Origin: Rossellomorea vietnamensis
Lineage (GTDB): Bacteria; Bacillota; Bacilli; Bacillales; Bacillaceae_B
Length of the DNA stretch: 64,000 nt
Direction of reading: 5' to 3'
Assembly (NCBI RefSeq): GCF_025398035.1
Contig: NZ_CP104558.1
Span: 2,894,501-2,958,500 of the forward strand
This document shows, piece after piece, positions 52,344 to 62,038 of the stretch. Numbering within the stretch: the stretch's first letter is position 1; each line of letters begins with the position of its first letter. The position numbers and the translations under genes are program-made. The notes below the pieces were generated by a model that was given only the letters and a program-made list of their open reading frames with translations, searched no databases and was not told where the DNA came from.

Positions 52344-53534
52344 ATGACAAGCAAGACATTAGATCACTTTTTACAAGAGAACCTTGAAGATTTAAAATCA
52401 CGCGGTTTGTATAATGAAATCGATCCATTGCAAGGTGCGAATGGACCGGTAATCACCATTAACGGGAAAAAGCTCGTGAACCTATCTTCCAATAACTATC
52501 TTGGACTTGCTACAGATGAACGCCTGAAAAAGGTAGCGATTGAAGCAGTGAAAGAATATGGTGTGGGAGCAGGAGCGGTCCGTACAATCAACGGTACGCT
52601 GGATCTTCACGTGAAGCTTGAGGAAAAGCTTGCGAAATTCAAAGGAACAGAAGCGGCGATTGCCTATCAATCCGGTTTCAACTGTAATATGGCGGCTATT
52701 TCAGCGGTAATGGACAAAAATGATGCCATCCTTTCAGATGAACTGAATCACGCATCCATCATTGACGGGTGCCGCCTGTCAAAAGCCAAGATCATCCGTT
52801 TTGGTCATTCCGATATGGAAGATCTTCGTGCAAAAGCGAAAGAAGCGAAGGAATCCGGTCAATACAACAAAATCATGATCATCACAGACGGCGTATTCTC
52901 TATGGACGGGGATGTATGTAAGCTTCCTGAAATCGTTGAGATAGCTGAAGAGTTCGATATCATGACGTATGTAGACGATGCCCACGGTTCCGGTGTCCTT
53001 GGTAAAGGTGCCGGTACGGTCAAGCACTTTGGTTTATCGGATAAAGTCGACTTCCAAATGGGTACGTTATCGAAAGCCATCGGAGTAGTCGGCGGATATG
53101 TGGCCGGAACACAAAACCTGATCGATTGGTTAAAGGTCCGTTCCCGTCCATTCCTATTCTCTACATCCTTGACACCCGCAGATGTGACGGCTTGTACGGA
53201 AGCACTTGATCTTATCATGAATTCCACAGAACTACAGGATAATATGTGGGAAAACAGCCGTTATTTAAAAGAAGAGCTGACGAAGCTTGGATTCGATATC
53301 GGAAACAGTGAAACACCTATCACACCTGTCATCATCGGTGAGGAACAGGCAACGCAGGACTTCAGTAAACGTCTGTATGAAGAAGGGGTTTATGCCAAAT
53401 CCATCGTGTTCCCGACTGTACCAAGGGGAACAGGTCGTGTCAGAAACATGCCTTCCGCTGCACATACGAAGGAAATGCTTGATCAGGCGATTGCAGCGTA
53501 TGAGAAAGTCGGAAAAGAAATGGGTATTATCTAA
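52344..53534 (+). CDS. kbl: 2-amino-3-ketobutyrate CoA ligase (glycine C-acetyltransferase)
   Basis: A 396-aa PLP enzyme of the alpha-oxoamine synthase family: [23 protein letters not shown]-like segment ([14 protein letters not shown]), [26 protein letters not shown] and the PLP Lys in [14 protein letters not shown]. With threonine dehydrogenase it turns threonine into glycine and acetyl-CoA. AGGAGG precedes the ATG. It is followed by the tdh gene, so the window encodes the complete two-step pathway. Regulation by CcpA is likely from the cre site. Confidence 0.95.
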   Translation: MTSKTLDHFLQENLEDLKSRGLYNEIDPLQGANGPVITINGKKLVNLSSNNYLGLATDERLKKVAIEAVKEYGVGAGAVRTINGTLDLHVKLEEKLAKFKGTEAAIAYQSGFNCNMAAISAVMDKNDAILSDELNHASIIDGCRLSKAKIIRFGHSDMEDLRAKAKEAKESGQYNKIMIITDGVFSMDGDVCKLPEIVEIAEEFDIMTYVDDAHGSGVLGKGAGTVKHFGLSDKVDFQMGTLSKAIGVVGGYVAGTQNLIDWLKVRSRPFLFSTSLTPADVTACTEALDLIMNSTELQDNMWENSRYLKEELTKLGFDIGNSETPITPVIIGEEQATQDFSKRLYEEGVYAKSIVFPTVPRGTGRVRNMPSAAHTKEMLDQAIAAYEKVGKEMGII

Positions 53535-53624
53535 TCAAACAGGACAAATCGTATAGGGTGCGACTTACATAGCCGGCCCTCTATGTTTACGATATCACCA
53601 AAGGTAAATGCAGGAGGAAAGACG

Positions 53625-54566
53625 ATGAAAAAGATTTTAGTAACGGGTGCACTTGGACAGATCGGCTCCGAGCTCACCAATAGAATGCGCGAAGTATACG
53701 GTTCGGATAACGTCATTGCAACGGATATCCGTGAAACCGATAGTCCGGTCGTGAAAAATGGACCGTTTGAACAACTTGACGTCACCAATGGCGAGAAAAT
53801 GTTTGATATTGCTAAAACACATAACGTGGATACGGTCATTCACCTGGCCGCTCTATTATCCGCGACTGCAGAAGCGAAGCCGCTGCTTGCATGGAACCTG
53901 AACATGGGCGGGCTTGTGAATGCCCTTGAGACATCGAGGGAATTAGGCTGCCAATTCTTCACACCGAGTTCCATCGGAGCATTCGGTCCATCTACACCGA
54001 AGGATTCAACGCCTCAGGATACGATCATGCGCCCTACGACCATGTACGGAGTGAACAAAGTATCAGGTGAGCTTCTTTCAGATTACTACTTCACGAAATT
54101 CGGAGTGGATACAAGAGGATTGCGTTTCCCTGGCCTGATCTCATATGAAACCCTGCCAGGCGGTGGAACGACGGACTATGCGGTAGAAATCTACTACGAA
54201 GCGATCAAACATAATGAGTATACTTCCTATATTGGTGAGGGTACTTACATGGATATGATGTATATGCCGGATGCCCTTAATGCGATCATCGACTTGATGG
54301 AAGCGGACGGTTCGAAGCTTGAGCATCGTAATTCCTTCAACGTGTCAGCCATGAGCGTGGCGCCTGAAGACATCGCCGGAGCGATCCGTGTGCACCAGCC
54401 GGATTTTAAACTGGATTATAAAGTCGATCCCGTTCGCCAGAGCATTGCCGAGAGCTGGCCAAACGCCATCGACTCCAGTGCAGCCATGAACGAATGGGGC
54501 TTTAAAGCGGAATACGATTTAGCCAAGATGACATCGGATATGCTGGATAAACTGAAAACGAAATAA
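53625..54566 (+). CDS. tdh: L-threonine 3-dehydrogenase, epimerase-like (SDR) type
   Basis: A 313-aa NAD-binding protein of the extended SDR family: [11 protein letters not shown] (about 7-17), [23 protein letters not shown], catalytic Tyr-x-x-x-Lys in [12 protein letters not shown], and [29 protein letters not shown]. This matches the epimerase-type threonine dehydrogenase, not the zinc alcohol-dehydrogenase type. The ATG at 53625 follows AGGAGG by 7 bases; an in-frame ATG at 53583 lacks a site. It is downstream of kbl. Confidence 0.93.
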   Translation: MKKILVTGALGQIGSELTNRMREVYGSDNVIATDIRETDSPVVKNGPFEQLDVTNGEKMFDIAKTHNVDTVIHLAALLSATAEAKPLLAWNLNMGGLVNALETSRELGCQFFTPSSIGAFGPSTPKDSTPQDTIMRPTTMYGVNKVSGELLSDYYFTKFGVDTRGLRFPGLISYETLPGGGTTDYAVEIYYEAIKHNEYTSYIGEGTYMDMMYMPDALNAIIDLMEADGSKLEHRNSFNVSAMSVAPEDIAGAIRVHQPDFKLDYKVDPVRQSIAESWPNAIDSSAAMNEWGFKAEYDLAKMTSDMLDKLKTK

Positions 54567-54574
54567 GTGGAAGG

Positions 54575-54597
54575 ATCCCTCTGCAGATCAGGGGGAT
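54575..54597 (+). terminator. Terminator of kbl-tdh
   Basis: ATCCCTCTG/CAGGGGGAT stem (one wobble pair) with a 5-base loop and eight T. Confidence 0.85.
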
Positions 54598-54812
54598 TTT
54601 TTTGCGTTCATTAAAATATATAAAGCGACAAAAAATGACATTTGTAGAGGGGGACATGATATACTTCAATTAACAGAAAAAAGGAATCCAACAGAAACAG
54701 TTTAAAACGGTGATAATGAAAGGTTTCTTATAAATCGCTTGGTGGTACATATGAACTATATAAGCCGATAACCCCAATAAAAAATAAAGTAAGAGTGAGG
54801 CTGGTGACTTAG

Positions 54813-56075
54813 ATGGCAGAGAAAATGAATAGCAAGGAACCGACATTCCATAAGTTAATCTTCATACTCATGGCTCTTTCCATATTACAGGTCATCGCCA
54901 TACTCATCCTTGATTCACCATGGGATGTCATTGCTTCACTTCTTCTTGTGTGCACCATAGTGGCGGTCCTCCTCATCCTGTTAAAAAGGGGGAACCGTTT
55001 CATGAGGCGGCACCAAAAGCTTTTGGAAGAAGAAAATCAGCTATCCACCCTCCTCCATTCCCTCCCGGACTTTGTTTGCTTTAAGGATGGGGAAGGACGC
55101 TGGTTGAAGGTGAATCAGTTTGGACGTAAGCTGTATAATCTTGAGGATATTGATTATGTCGGTAAAACGGATAGGGAGCTGGGCAAGCTGGTTCCATTCT
55201 TTAAAGACGCTTTCGACTATTGCATCGATTCCGATGAGGAGTCATGGAAAGCAGAACAAGTCACACGATGTGAAGAAGGGTTTTATCTTCCGAACGGAGA
55301 GTTCAAAACCTTTGACGTCATTAAGGTCCCTTTATTCCATTCGAATCAGGAAAGAAAGGGACTGGTCATCATCGGCAGGGATATTTCCCAGCAGAAGATC
55401 GCCGAAGAAATGCTGTTAAGAAAAGAGAAGCTTTCCGTTGTGGGGGAACTGGCGGCAGGGATCGCACATGAAATCAGAAACCCCCTCACAAGCATCAAAG
55501 GCTTTATTCAGCTGTTGGAAGAAAACGAACATGTATCCGGCCACTACCTTAAAGTCATGTCTTCTGAAATGGACAGAATCAATCAAATCGTCGGGGAGCT
55601 CCTCATTTTATCCAAGCCTCAAATGAGGGAATACCAGTCATTTGATATGAGTGACGTCCTGAGGTATGTAGTCAAGGTCATGGGGCATGAAGCCCTTCTG
55701 AAAGGCATTACGTTGAATATCCAACTTCCATCCTCCCCGATTCATGTGTTCGGGGATAAGAATCAATGCATACAAGTCTTTATCAACATCATTAAAAACG
55801 CCATTGAATCCATGGATGAAGGGGAAATCGATGTCGACTGGAAAATAAGGAATGAGTCCATTCATATCATCATCGAGGATGAGGGGACCGGCATCCCTCC
55901 CGACCGTTTGAAACGACTGGGAGAGCCGTTCTTCACCCTGAAGGAAAAGGGCATGGGACTGGGTCTAACGATCAGTCAAAAGATCATCGAAGACCATAAA
56001 GGATCTCTTCAGATTGATTCAGAGGTGAACAAGGGAACGAGGGTGGAAGTCACCTTTCCCTTGGAGGATCACTAA
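54813..56075 (+). CDS. Membrane PAS sensor histidine kinase (sporulation-kinase type)
   Basis: A 420-aa kinase. Two membrane helices (about 15-33 and 39-57) precede a PAS domain (about 78-190: LLHSLPDFVCFKDGEGRWLKVNQFG), a HisKA H-box (GELAAGIAHEIRNPLTSIKGF, His near 218) and an HATPase domain (IIKNAIESMDEG, DEGTGIPPDRL, GMGLGLTISQKI). The 'AAGIAHEIRNPLT' box is that of Spo0F-directed Kin kinases and of NtrB-like kinases. No response regulator is adjacent, as is usual for Kin proteins. The signal is unknown. The ribosome-binding site (GTGAGG) is rather distant. Confidence 0.88.
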   Translation: MAEKMNSKEPTFHKLIFILMALSILQVIAILILDSPWDVIASLLLVCTIVAVLLILLKRGNRFMRRHQKLLEEENQLSTLLHSLPDFVCFKDGEGRWLKVNQFGRKLYNLEDIDYVGKTDRELGKLVPFFKDAFDYCIDSDEESWKAEQVTRCEEGFYLPNGEFKTFDVIKVPLFHSNQERKGLVIIGRDISQQKIAEEMLLRKEKLSVVGELAAGIAHEIRNPLTSIKGFIQLLEENEHVSGHYLKVMSSEMDRINQIVGELLILSKPQMREYQSFDMSDVLRYVVKVMGHEALLKGITLNIQLPSSPIHVFGDKNQCIQVFINIIKNAIESMDEGEIDVDWKIRNESIHIIIEDEGTGIPPDRLKRLGEPFFTLKEKGMGLGLTISQKIIEDHKGSLQIDSEVNKGTRVEVTFPLEDH

Positions 56076-56114
56076 TCATATAGAGGCTGCGACCCAAGGG
56101 TTTCAGCCAAAAGA

Positions 56115-56150
56115 AAATCCGAACGATTTGATTCTAAATCATTCGGATTT
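56115..56150 (+). terminator. Terminator of the PAS kinase gene
   Basis: A 15-bp stem AAATCCGAACGATTT/AAATCATTCGGATTT with one mismatch, a 6-base loop and a T-run. Confidence 0.88.
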
Positions 56151-56243
56151 TTTTGCATGCATGAAAAATGGATTAATAAAGAGAACGGATGAATAAGATA
56201 AAGGGAGTTTCCAAACGTAAAAACTGAAAGGAGCCTGTAAAGG

Positions 56244-57578
56244 ATGACCAACGGAACGATCCTTCATTCCCTCCATCCACTGGGTCAGTTAGATAAGTTC
56301 AGGAAAGATCCACTCTTATTTTTAGAATCACAGGCAACGAAGAATGATGAAAGGGTACAATTCCGTTTTGCAAACCGTACTGTTCATTTACTGTTGAACC
56401 CTGCATTGATAAAAGAAGTACTTGTCACTCAATCTAAAAGCTTTCAAAAATCAAACCAATTCAAAGAGTTGTCTCTCCTGATCGGTGAAGGACTTGTCAC
56501 AAGTGAGTGTCCCTTACATACAAAGCAGAGAAAAATTATGCAGCCTTATTTCACCCCCCGCCATATCCAGAAGTATGTGAGTGAAATGATTGGTTCAGCC
56601 ACTGGCACGATGGAAGGCTGGGAGACGGGGACCTTAAGGGATATATCCAAGGATATGATGCAAGTGACATTGGCGGTCATAACGAAGACCATGTTTAATA
56701 TGAATGATCACGAAGCGCATGAGAAAGTAGGGGTCCACCTGGAAAAGATCCTGGAAATGGCGACAAAGCGGATTCGCTCTTTCCTTAAGCCCCCTGTCTC
56801 ATGGCCGCTTCGTGAGCTGAAGCAATATAAGGCCTCTATTGAAGAACTTAAGAGAGTCGTAGAGGAAATCATCCAGCATAGAGAAATTCTGTCTGAAGAA
56901 AAAGAGGACCTCCTTCATGCCCTGCTCCATTCCAGGGATGATGAAGGCAATCATATGAAGAGAGATCAATTGATCGATGAAGTGATGACCATTTTTGTGG
57001 CGGGCCATGAGACAACGGCCAATCTTCTTTCCTGGTTCTTCTATGCGTTGGAAAATAACGAACATGTGAAAGAACTTGTCTATGAAGAAGTCGATCGGGT
57101 AGTGGGGAAAGAAGAACTTTGCAGTGAGCACCTCCCAAACCTTCCTTATACACGCCAAGCTTTAGAGGAAACCTTACGTCTATATCCACCCGTTTGGATG
57201 TTTGGAAGGACTTCTGTAAGGGACGTGAAGATCGGTGACCACTTCATAAAGAAAGGAGAAAATGTCCTCATTTCTCCCTATATCATGCATCGGAATCCTA
57301 AGTACTTTCAGGATCCATTGAGCTTTGATCCTGACCGTTTTTATAAAACCAGGAAAGAAAGCATTCCCCCGTATGCATATTTCCCTTTTGGAGGGGGATC
57401 GAGAGTGTGCATCGGCAATCACTTTGCCCTTCAGGAGGCATTGGTGATTGCGGCCTTATATGTTCAAAGGTTCAACTTCACATTATCGAGTGACCATAGG
57501 GTGGAATGTCACCCATTGATTACCCTGAGGCCAAAAGGCGGAATGTTCATGAACGTTGAAAGAAAAGTGGATAAGTAA
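56244..57578 (+). CDS. Cytochrome P450
   Basis: A 444-aa soluble P450 (no membrane anchor). The I-helix motif AGHETTANLL carries the oxygen-activating Thr (about 252-256); the K-helix ExxR is EETLR; the heme loop FPFGGGSRVCIGNHFA has the Cys ligand near 394. The PERF-equivalent region is DPDRFYK. The overall style is that of fatty-acid-type bacterial class P450s (CYP102/CYP4-like). The substrate is unknown, and no ferredoxin or reductase gene is adjacent. Confidence 0.94.
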   Translation: MTNGTILHSLHPLGQLDKFRKDPLLFLESQATKNDERVQFRFANRTVHLLLNPALIKEVLVTQSKSFQKSNQFKELSLLIGEGLVTSECPLHTKQRKIMQPYFTPRHIQKYVSEMIGSATGTMEGWETGTLRDISKDMMQVTLAVITKTMFNMNDHEAHEKVGVHLEKILEMATKRIRSFLKPPVSWPLRELKQYKASIEELKRVVEEIIQHREILSEEKEDLLHALLHSRDDEGNHMKRDQLIDEVMTIFVAGHETTANLLSWFFYALENNEHVKELVYEEVDRVVGKEELCSEHLPNLPYTRQALEETLRLYPPVWMFGRTSVRDVKIGDHFIKKGENVLISPYIMHRNPKYFQDPLSFDPDRFYKTRKESIPPYAYFPFGGGSRVCIGNHFALQEALVIAALYVQRFNFTLSSDHRVECHPLITLRPKGGMFMNVERKVDK

Positions 57579-57584
57579 AACAAA

Positions 57585-57614
57585 AAACCCAGGTTCGAAT
57601 CCGAACCTGGGTTT
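57585..57614. terminator. Bidirectional terminator P450 / YjiH-like gene
   Basis: A perfect 13-bp stem AAACCCAGGTTCG/CGAACCTGGGTTT with a 4-base loop between convergent genes. Confidence 0.92.
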
Positions 57615-57621
57615 CCTATTT

Positions 57622-58983
57622 TTAAAAGATCATATGAGCAATCGCTACAATCACAAGTAACGTCAAGAATGTACGCTGCAGGAAGATGATGACCAGGTCC
57701 TTGAAATCGACCGGGATCTTGGAACCAAGGAGCAGTCCGCCAACTTCAGACATATAGATTAATTGAGTGACAGATAAGCAGGCGATGACAAAGCGCGTCA
57801 GCTCACTTTCAATTCCGGATCCGAAGATGGCCGGCAGGAACATGTCAGCAAACCCGACAAGGATGGAGCGTGATGCTTCCGTAGCTTCCGGGATTTGCAG
57901 AAGCTCGAGGATCGGGATAAGCGGCATACCGATGTATTCGAAGAACTTCGTATTCTCGGCTACAATCAGGGCTGTTGTCCCTATTGCCATGACGATGGGA
58001 GCGACCCCCATCCACATGTCCAACACGTTTTTCATTCCATCTGAGAAGAACTTCGATGCACTGTTGTTGTTCTTTGCTTGTACAAGAGCCTGCTCGTATC
58101 CATAGCCGACCCGGCTGTACCCTTCAGGAATCTCTTCCATCGTGTTCTTCCCTTCCTGACCATTGAAATACGTGTCAGGTTTTCGGGACAGAGGCGGGAT
58201 CCTCGGCAGGATAATCGCTGCAAGGAGTCCGGAGGCAGATACGGTCAGGTAAAATGGAATGAAGTATTCCCCAAGATTCACCTGTGAAATGACGACAAGA
58301 CAGAAGGTGATGGATACAACTGAGAAGGTTGTCCCAATGACCGCTGCTTCCTTCTTCGTATAATAACCATCTTCATACTGCTTACTTGTCAATAATACGC
58401 CGATCGTACCGTCCCCTAACCATGACGCTAAGCAGTCAATGGAAGAACGACCCGGAAGGCCGAATACAGGACGCATGATTTTCGTTAAGAGTGCCCCGAA
58501 CAACTCCAGTAGTCCGAAATTCAATAATAGCGGCAGGAAAAGACCTGCAAAAAGAAACACAGAAAAAAGAATGGTGAGAAGTCCGTCGGCGTTTAATAGA
58601 AGTCCCCCTGTTGCATCAGACCAGACCCATTCAGGTCCCAGTTTGAATAGAGTCATGACGGCAAATATGGCGCCGACTACTCTGACAACGGCCCATACAG
58701 GTCTAACATCGAATAGACTTGAAAAAAACGGTGATTTAACAATGAAATCCGGGTGTGCGATCTTTGTGATGACCGTCCCGATGACCGTCAGGATGATCAA
58801 GCCTGTCATAATGGAAGGTACGTAGCTGCCGATCCAGTCCTGCAGAAGTCCGGATAAGACCGCGATCGGTATCGTAATCCCGTCTTTCCCCGGAATCGGT
58901 ATCATAAATAAGAAAACTCCCAATAAGGAAGGGATGATAAATCGTAAATGACTTGTTAGTGTAAAGCGATGTTGCTGATTCAT
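57622..58983 (-). CDS. YjiH-family nucleoside-recognition (Gate) membrane protein
   Basis: A 453-aa protein with about ten membrane helices and two Gate-like regions (GLPGRSSIDCLASWLGDGTIGVLLTSKQYEDGYYTKKEAAVIGTTFSVVS; GFADMFLPAIFGSGIESELTRFVIACLS). This is the YjiH family. Transport of a nucleoside-like or other small solute is often suggested, but function is not established. AGGTG precedes the ATG. Confidence 0.88.
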   Translation of the reverse strand: MNQQHRFTLTSHLRFIIPSLLGVFLFMIPIPGKDGITIPIAVLSGLLQDWIGSYVPSIMTGLIILTVIGTVITKIAHPDFIVKSPFFSSLFDVRPVWAVVRVVGAIFAVMTLFKLGPEWVWSDATGGLLLNADGLLTILFSVFLFAGLFLPLLLNFGLLELFGALLTKIMRPVFGLPGRSSIDCLASWLGDGTIGVLLTSKQYEDGYYTKKEAAVIGTTFSVVSITFCLVVISQVNLGEYFIPFYLTVSASGLLAAIILPRIPPLSRKPDTYFNGQEGKNTMEEIPEGYSRVGYGYEQALVQAKNNNSASKFFSDGMKNVLDMWMGVAPIVMAIGTTALIVAENTKFFEYIGMPLIPILELLQIPEATEASRSILVGFADMFLPAIFGSGIESELTRFVIACLSVTQLIYMSEVGGLLLGSKIPVDFKDLVIIFLQRTFLTLLVIVAIAHMIF

Positions 58984-59292
58984 AAATTCACCTCAGAAGT
59001 AGTAGTAACAGTAACGGAAAAATGAAACATTATTCATTCTAATGCATACATATAAATTTGTCCATAGAAAGTTCCAGGAAGGAGACGTATGTATTCCTCA
59101 GATGGTTTTCCCGAAGGATGGATAGGTCAAACATAGAGTAGAAAATTAATCATTAAATATAATGCTACAAAAAAGAAAGCGCTATCTTTATGTATATCTT
59201 TTATTTTACTAAAATTTTTAAAAATTTCAATAATAACAGGGACACAAGGTGAATTTCGAACTAAGAAAAGATTTTATATTTTGAAAATAGAG
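58984..59292. other. AT-rich gap before the sda-like gene
   Basis: About 310 non-coding bases. A cre-like sequence, AGAAAGCGCTATCT (59174-59187), matches 12 of 14 consensus positions; otherwise only short A/T runs are seen. No RNA gene or repeat is recognised. Confidence 0.4.
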
Positions 59293-59317
59293 GTTTATCC
59301 TTTATTTAAGTGGGTAT
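59293..59317 (+). promoter_or_regulatory. Candidate sigma-B promoter of the sda-like gene
   Basis: GTTTAT (59293-59298), 13 bases, GGGTAT (59312-59317): 11 of 12 consensus positions of a sigma-B promoter with ideal spacing, 38 bases before the start codon. Confidence 0.7.
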
Positions 59318-59355
59318 AAAGAATTCATACCTTAGATAGTCAGGAGTTGTAATCG

Positions 59356-59487
59356 ATGACATCTTTAACAAAACTTACTGAAGAGCAATTGACCAATGTG
59401 TATCAACTGGCGCAGGAAGAAGGGTTGGAAGAAGAGTTTATTGAGATGCTAGAAGGGGAGATGGAAAGAAGGGAAAGCGTACGCTAG
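59356..59487 (+). CDS. sda: Sda-like checkpoint inhibitor of sporulation kinases
   Basis: A 43-aa protein. Its pattern L-[TS]-E-E-x-L-xxx-Y-xx-A-xE-xxL-xxx-FIE-x-LE-xE-xx-RR lines up with B. subtilis Sda (helical hairpin; Y, A, FIE and RR in the same places). Sda binds the dimerisation domain of KinA/KinB and blocks sporulation when replication is disturbed. CAGGAG precedes the ATG by 10 bases. No DnaA boxes (TTATCCACA) are seen upstream, unlike B. subtilis sda; instead a sigma-B-type promoter is present. The genome may hold another, canonical sda. Confidence 0.8.
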   Translation: MTSLTKLTEEQLTNVYQLAQEEGLEEEFIEMLEGEMERRESVR

Positions 59488-59529
59488 AAGACATGCGAAT
59501 ATAATAGATAAAGAACGTCCATACATAAC

Positions 59530-59558
59530 GGCTGGTCTCTCAGGGAGGCTGGCCTTTT
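59530..59558 (+). terminator. Terminator of the sda-like gene
   Basis: GGCTGGTCTC/GAGGCTGGCC stem with several wobble pairs, a 5-base loop and five T. Confidence 0.6.
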
Positions 59559-59572
59559 TATTGATCCAAGAA

Positions 59573-59603
59573 AAAAAGCACCATCAACGAGAATGATGCT
59601 TTC
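59573..59603 (-). terminator. Possible terminator of the AtoE-like gene
   Basis: AAAGCA...TCA pairs with TGATGCTTT (three-base bulge); T-runs follow on the minus strand. It is imperfect. Confidence 0.45.
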
Positions 59604-59613
59604 GCTTTTTCTG

Positions 59614-60927
59614 TTATAAAAATAGTAACCCCAGTGAAATGACGACTCCACTGATGACAAGGATGATCACACAATATCCCATAATATCCTTTGCCTTCAG
59701 TCCCGCGATGGCTAAAGCAGGTAAAGCCCAGAATGGCTGGATCAAATTGGTCCAGGCATCCCCCCAAGCAACGGCCATGGCGGTCTTGGCCACAGATGCA
59801 TCGAGGGTTTGAGCGGCATCGAGCATGATTGGAGCCTGAACTGCCCACTGTCCTCCACCGGACGGAACGAAGAAGTTGACAATCCCCGCGCTCAGGAAGG
59901 CAAAGAAGTAAAACGTCACATCATTTGATATCGATACGAAAGCTTCACTCATGACGACAGCGAGACCGGATGCCGTCATCATCCCCATGATCCCCGCGTA
60001 GAAAGGGAACTGGATGACAATCCCGCTTGCCCCCTTAATGGCCTCCTGTACGGCGGCAAGGAAGCGCTTCGGCGTACCATGAAAGAGGATGCCCAGAAAT
60101 AGAAAAAGAAAGTTGACGATATCTAAATTGAGTGCGAAACCATTTTTTATAAAGTACGAGAATAAGAACACAATCCCGAGCACCGCCACGATAATCGATA
60201 AGATCATACTGTTCTCAAGCTTATCGGCAGGAGTCATCGCCTCTTTTTCAAGGGTGGCAGCTGTCTCATTGAAGAGTTCAGGATCAACCGTAATCGTCTC
60301 ATCTTTCGCTGGCATTAACATCCTGTTGGTTATGGGTAGGACGATGAATAATGCGGCCACGATGATGAGAGTGGATGTTGCAAAGATGGTTTCATTGGTC
60401 GAGATGACCCCGATCAAATCCTGGAACGGATGACCGTCAGTCGCAATCGATAACGGGATCGACCCGGAGAATCCTGCATGCCAGACCACAAATCCAGAGT
60501 AGGCACTGGCAATGAGCAAGCGGTAATCGACGCCCTTCACCCGTTTGGCCAGTTCTTTTGCAAACAAAGCCCCGATGACCAGTCCGAACCCCCAGTTGAT
60601 CCAGCTTGCAATCATGGAAACGACGGTCACGATCACAATGGCAGAGCCGGGAGATTTGGCGAACGAAGCAAGAAATCCGAGGAAACGTTTAAACAATGGA
60701 CTGCTGGCAAGGACATACCCTGTCACAAGGACAAGTACCATCTGCATGGAAAAGGCGAGCAGGCTCCAGAATCCATCCCCCCAATACTGGACCATCTCAA
60801 GGCTCGAACTTTCAGTGAAAATGAGCCCAAGACCGAATACGGCCAACGTTAAAATGACCACGAATAAAAATGGATCCGGCAAATAACGCTGCATGATTTT
60901 GTTAGATAATGAAATAAGTCCTTTCAT
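59614..60927 (-). CDS. atoE: Short-chain fatty acid transporter (AtoE family)
   Basis: A 437-aa transporter with about 11 helices and AtoE landmarks YLPDPFLFVVILTL, SWINWGFGLVIGALFAKELAKR, GFSGSIPLSIA, FFVPSGGGQWAVQAPIML and WGDAWTNLIQPFWALP. It would import butyrate or acetoacetate-like acids. The start was moved to the ATG at 60927, 6 bases after GGGGG; longer readings begin in non-coding sequence. It may serve the same metabolism as the permease-bdhA operon at 24079. Confidence 0.9.
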   Translation of the reverse strand: MKGLISLSNKIMQRYLPDPFLFVVILTLAVFGLGLIFTESSSLEMVQYWGDGFWSLLAFSMQMVLVLVTGYVLASSPLFKRFLGFLASFAKSPGSAIVIVTVVSMIASWINWGFGLVIGALFAKELAKRVKGVDYRLLIASAYSGFVVWHAGFSGSIPLSIATDGHPFQDLIGVISTNETIFATSTLIIVAALFIVLPITNRMLMPAKDETITVDPELFNETAATLEKEAMTPADKLENSMILSIIVAVLGIVFLFSYFIKNGFALNLDIVNFLFLFLGILFHGTPKRFLAAVQEAIKGASGIVIQFPFYAGIMGMMTASGLAVVMSEAFVSISNDVTFYFFAFLSAGIVNFFVPSGGGQWAVQAPIMLDAAQTLDASVAKTAMAVAWGDAWTNLIQPFWALPALAIAGLKAKDIMGYCVIILVISGVVISLGLLFL

Positions 60928-61108
60928 CTTCATCCCCCTTATAAAAATATACCTCCATACTATTCTTCTATAGTGATGAATGAAAACCCTTTCAATTCCT
61001 GATAATTGACAGAATCTAGATTTTGAACGTCCATTACTATAAGTGAATAAATAATTCATGATACAATGGCTAAATTAAGAATATTCAACAACAGGAAGGT
61101 GTTTACAA

Positions 61109-61978
61109 ATGATTACATTCATTGCTACAGATATGGACGGAACGCTATTAAATGAAAATCAGGAAATCAGTGAAGCGAATAAACAGGCTATCCTGGACGC
61201 ACAGGAGCAGGGAATCGAAGTAGTGGTTGCCACAGGCAGGTCATATGAGGAAGCCCGTTACGTTATACAGGAGGCAGACATCTCATGCGATATCGTCTGT
61301 GCCAATGGAGCAGAAGTGCGGAATAAACAAGGCGAGATTATCTATCAGGCAGGGATTGAATCAACACGCGCAAGAGAGATTGCTGCTGTCTTGAATGAAA
61401 CCGGCATTTATTTTGAAATCTATACCGATCAGGGAACGTATACGGAAAACTATGAAATGGGAGTTGAATTGATCGTCAACATTTTCACAACGGCCAATCC
61501 CGGCGTGTCTGAAGAACAAGTGAGACAAGCTGCCAGGGAACGCTTTGAAAAAGGGCATATCAGATTGGTGGAAGATTACGGGGTCCTGTTCGAGGATGAC
61601 AATCAGCTTGTATACAAATTCCTTGTATTCTCCTTTGATGAGAAGCAGCTGCAGGAAGCGAACGAGAAATTAAGTGCCCTTACAGGCATCGCCATCAGCT
61701 CATCTGGTAAAGAGAATATTGAAGTGAACAGTCTTGAGGCACAAAAAGGTGTTGCTCTTGAGAAACTGCTGAAGGACAAAGGGCTGTCCCCTGAAAATGC
61801 CATGGCCATGGGGGATAATTTGAACGACCTGTCCATGATGAAAGTAGTCGGTAGGCCTGTAGCCATGGGGAACGCCTTGGATCAGATCAAGGACTTCTGT
61901 CCATTCATCACGGCAACCAATAAGGAAGATGGTGTGGCCAAAGCGATCCAGGAAGTCATCCAACAACCGGCAAAGTAA
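61109..61978 (+). CDS. Cof-type HAD phosphatase
   Basis: A 289-aa HAD IIB hydrolase: motif I TDMDGTLLN (nucleophile Asp 8), motif II VVATGRS, motif III Lys in EAQKGVALEKLL, motif IV MGDNLNDLSMM. Cof-type enzymes dephosphorylate sugar phosphates, flavins or other small metabolites. GGAAGGTG lies before the ATG. It is a single gene. Confidence 0.93.
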   Translation: MITFIATDMDGTLLNENQEISEANKQAILDAQEQGIEVVVATGRSYEEARYVIQEADISCDIVCANGAEVRNKQGEIIYQAGIESTRAREIAAVLNETGIYFEIYTDQGTYTENYEMGVELIVNIFTTANPGVSEEQVRQAARERFEKGHIRLVEDYGVLFEDDNQLVYKFLVFSFDEKQLQEANEKLSALTGIAISSSGKENIEVNSLEAQKGVALEKLLKDKGLSPENAMAMGDNLNDLSMMKVVGRPVAMGNALDQIKDFCPFITATNKEDGVAKAIQEVIQQPAK

Positions 61979-62038
61979 TGAGAACCTCTTCTGTTGTCCA
62001 TACTGGTTAAAAAGAGTGAATAAGGGGAGCTGGTAGGG

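Noticed and set aside
59174-59187. cre site between the YjiH-like and sda-like genes
   Set aside because: It matches 12 of 14 positions, but is far from either start codon and the flanking bases are mismatched; it is mentioned only as a weak similarity.
59293-59355. DnaA boxes upstream of the sda-like gene
   Set aside because: TTTATCCTT near 59294 is not close enough to TTATCCACA, and no other copies are seen.
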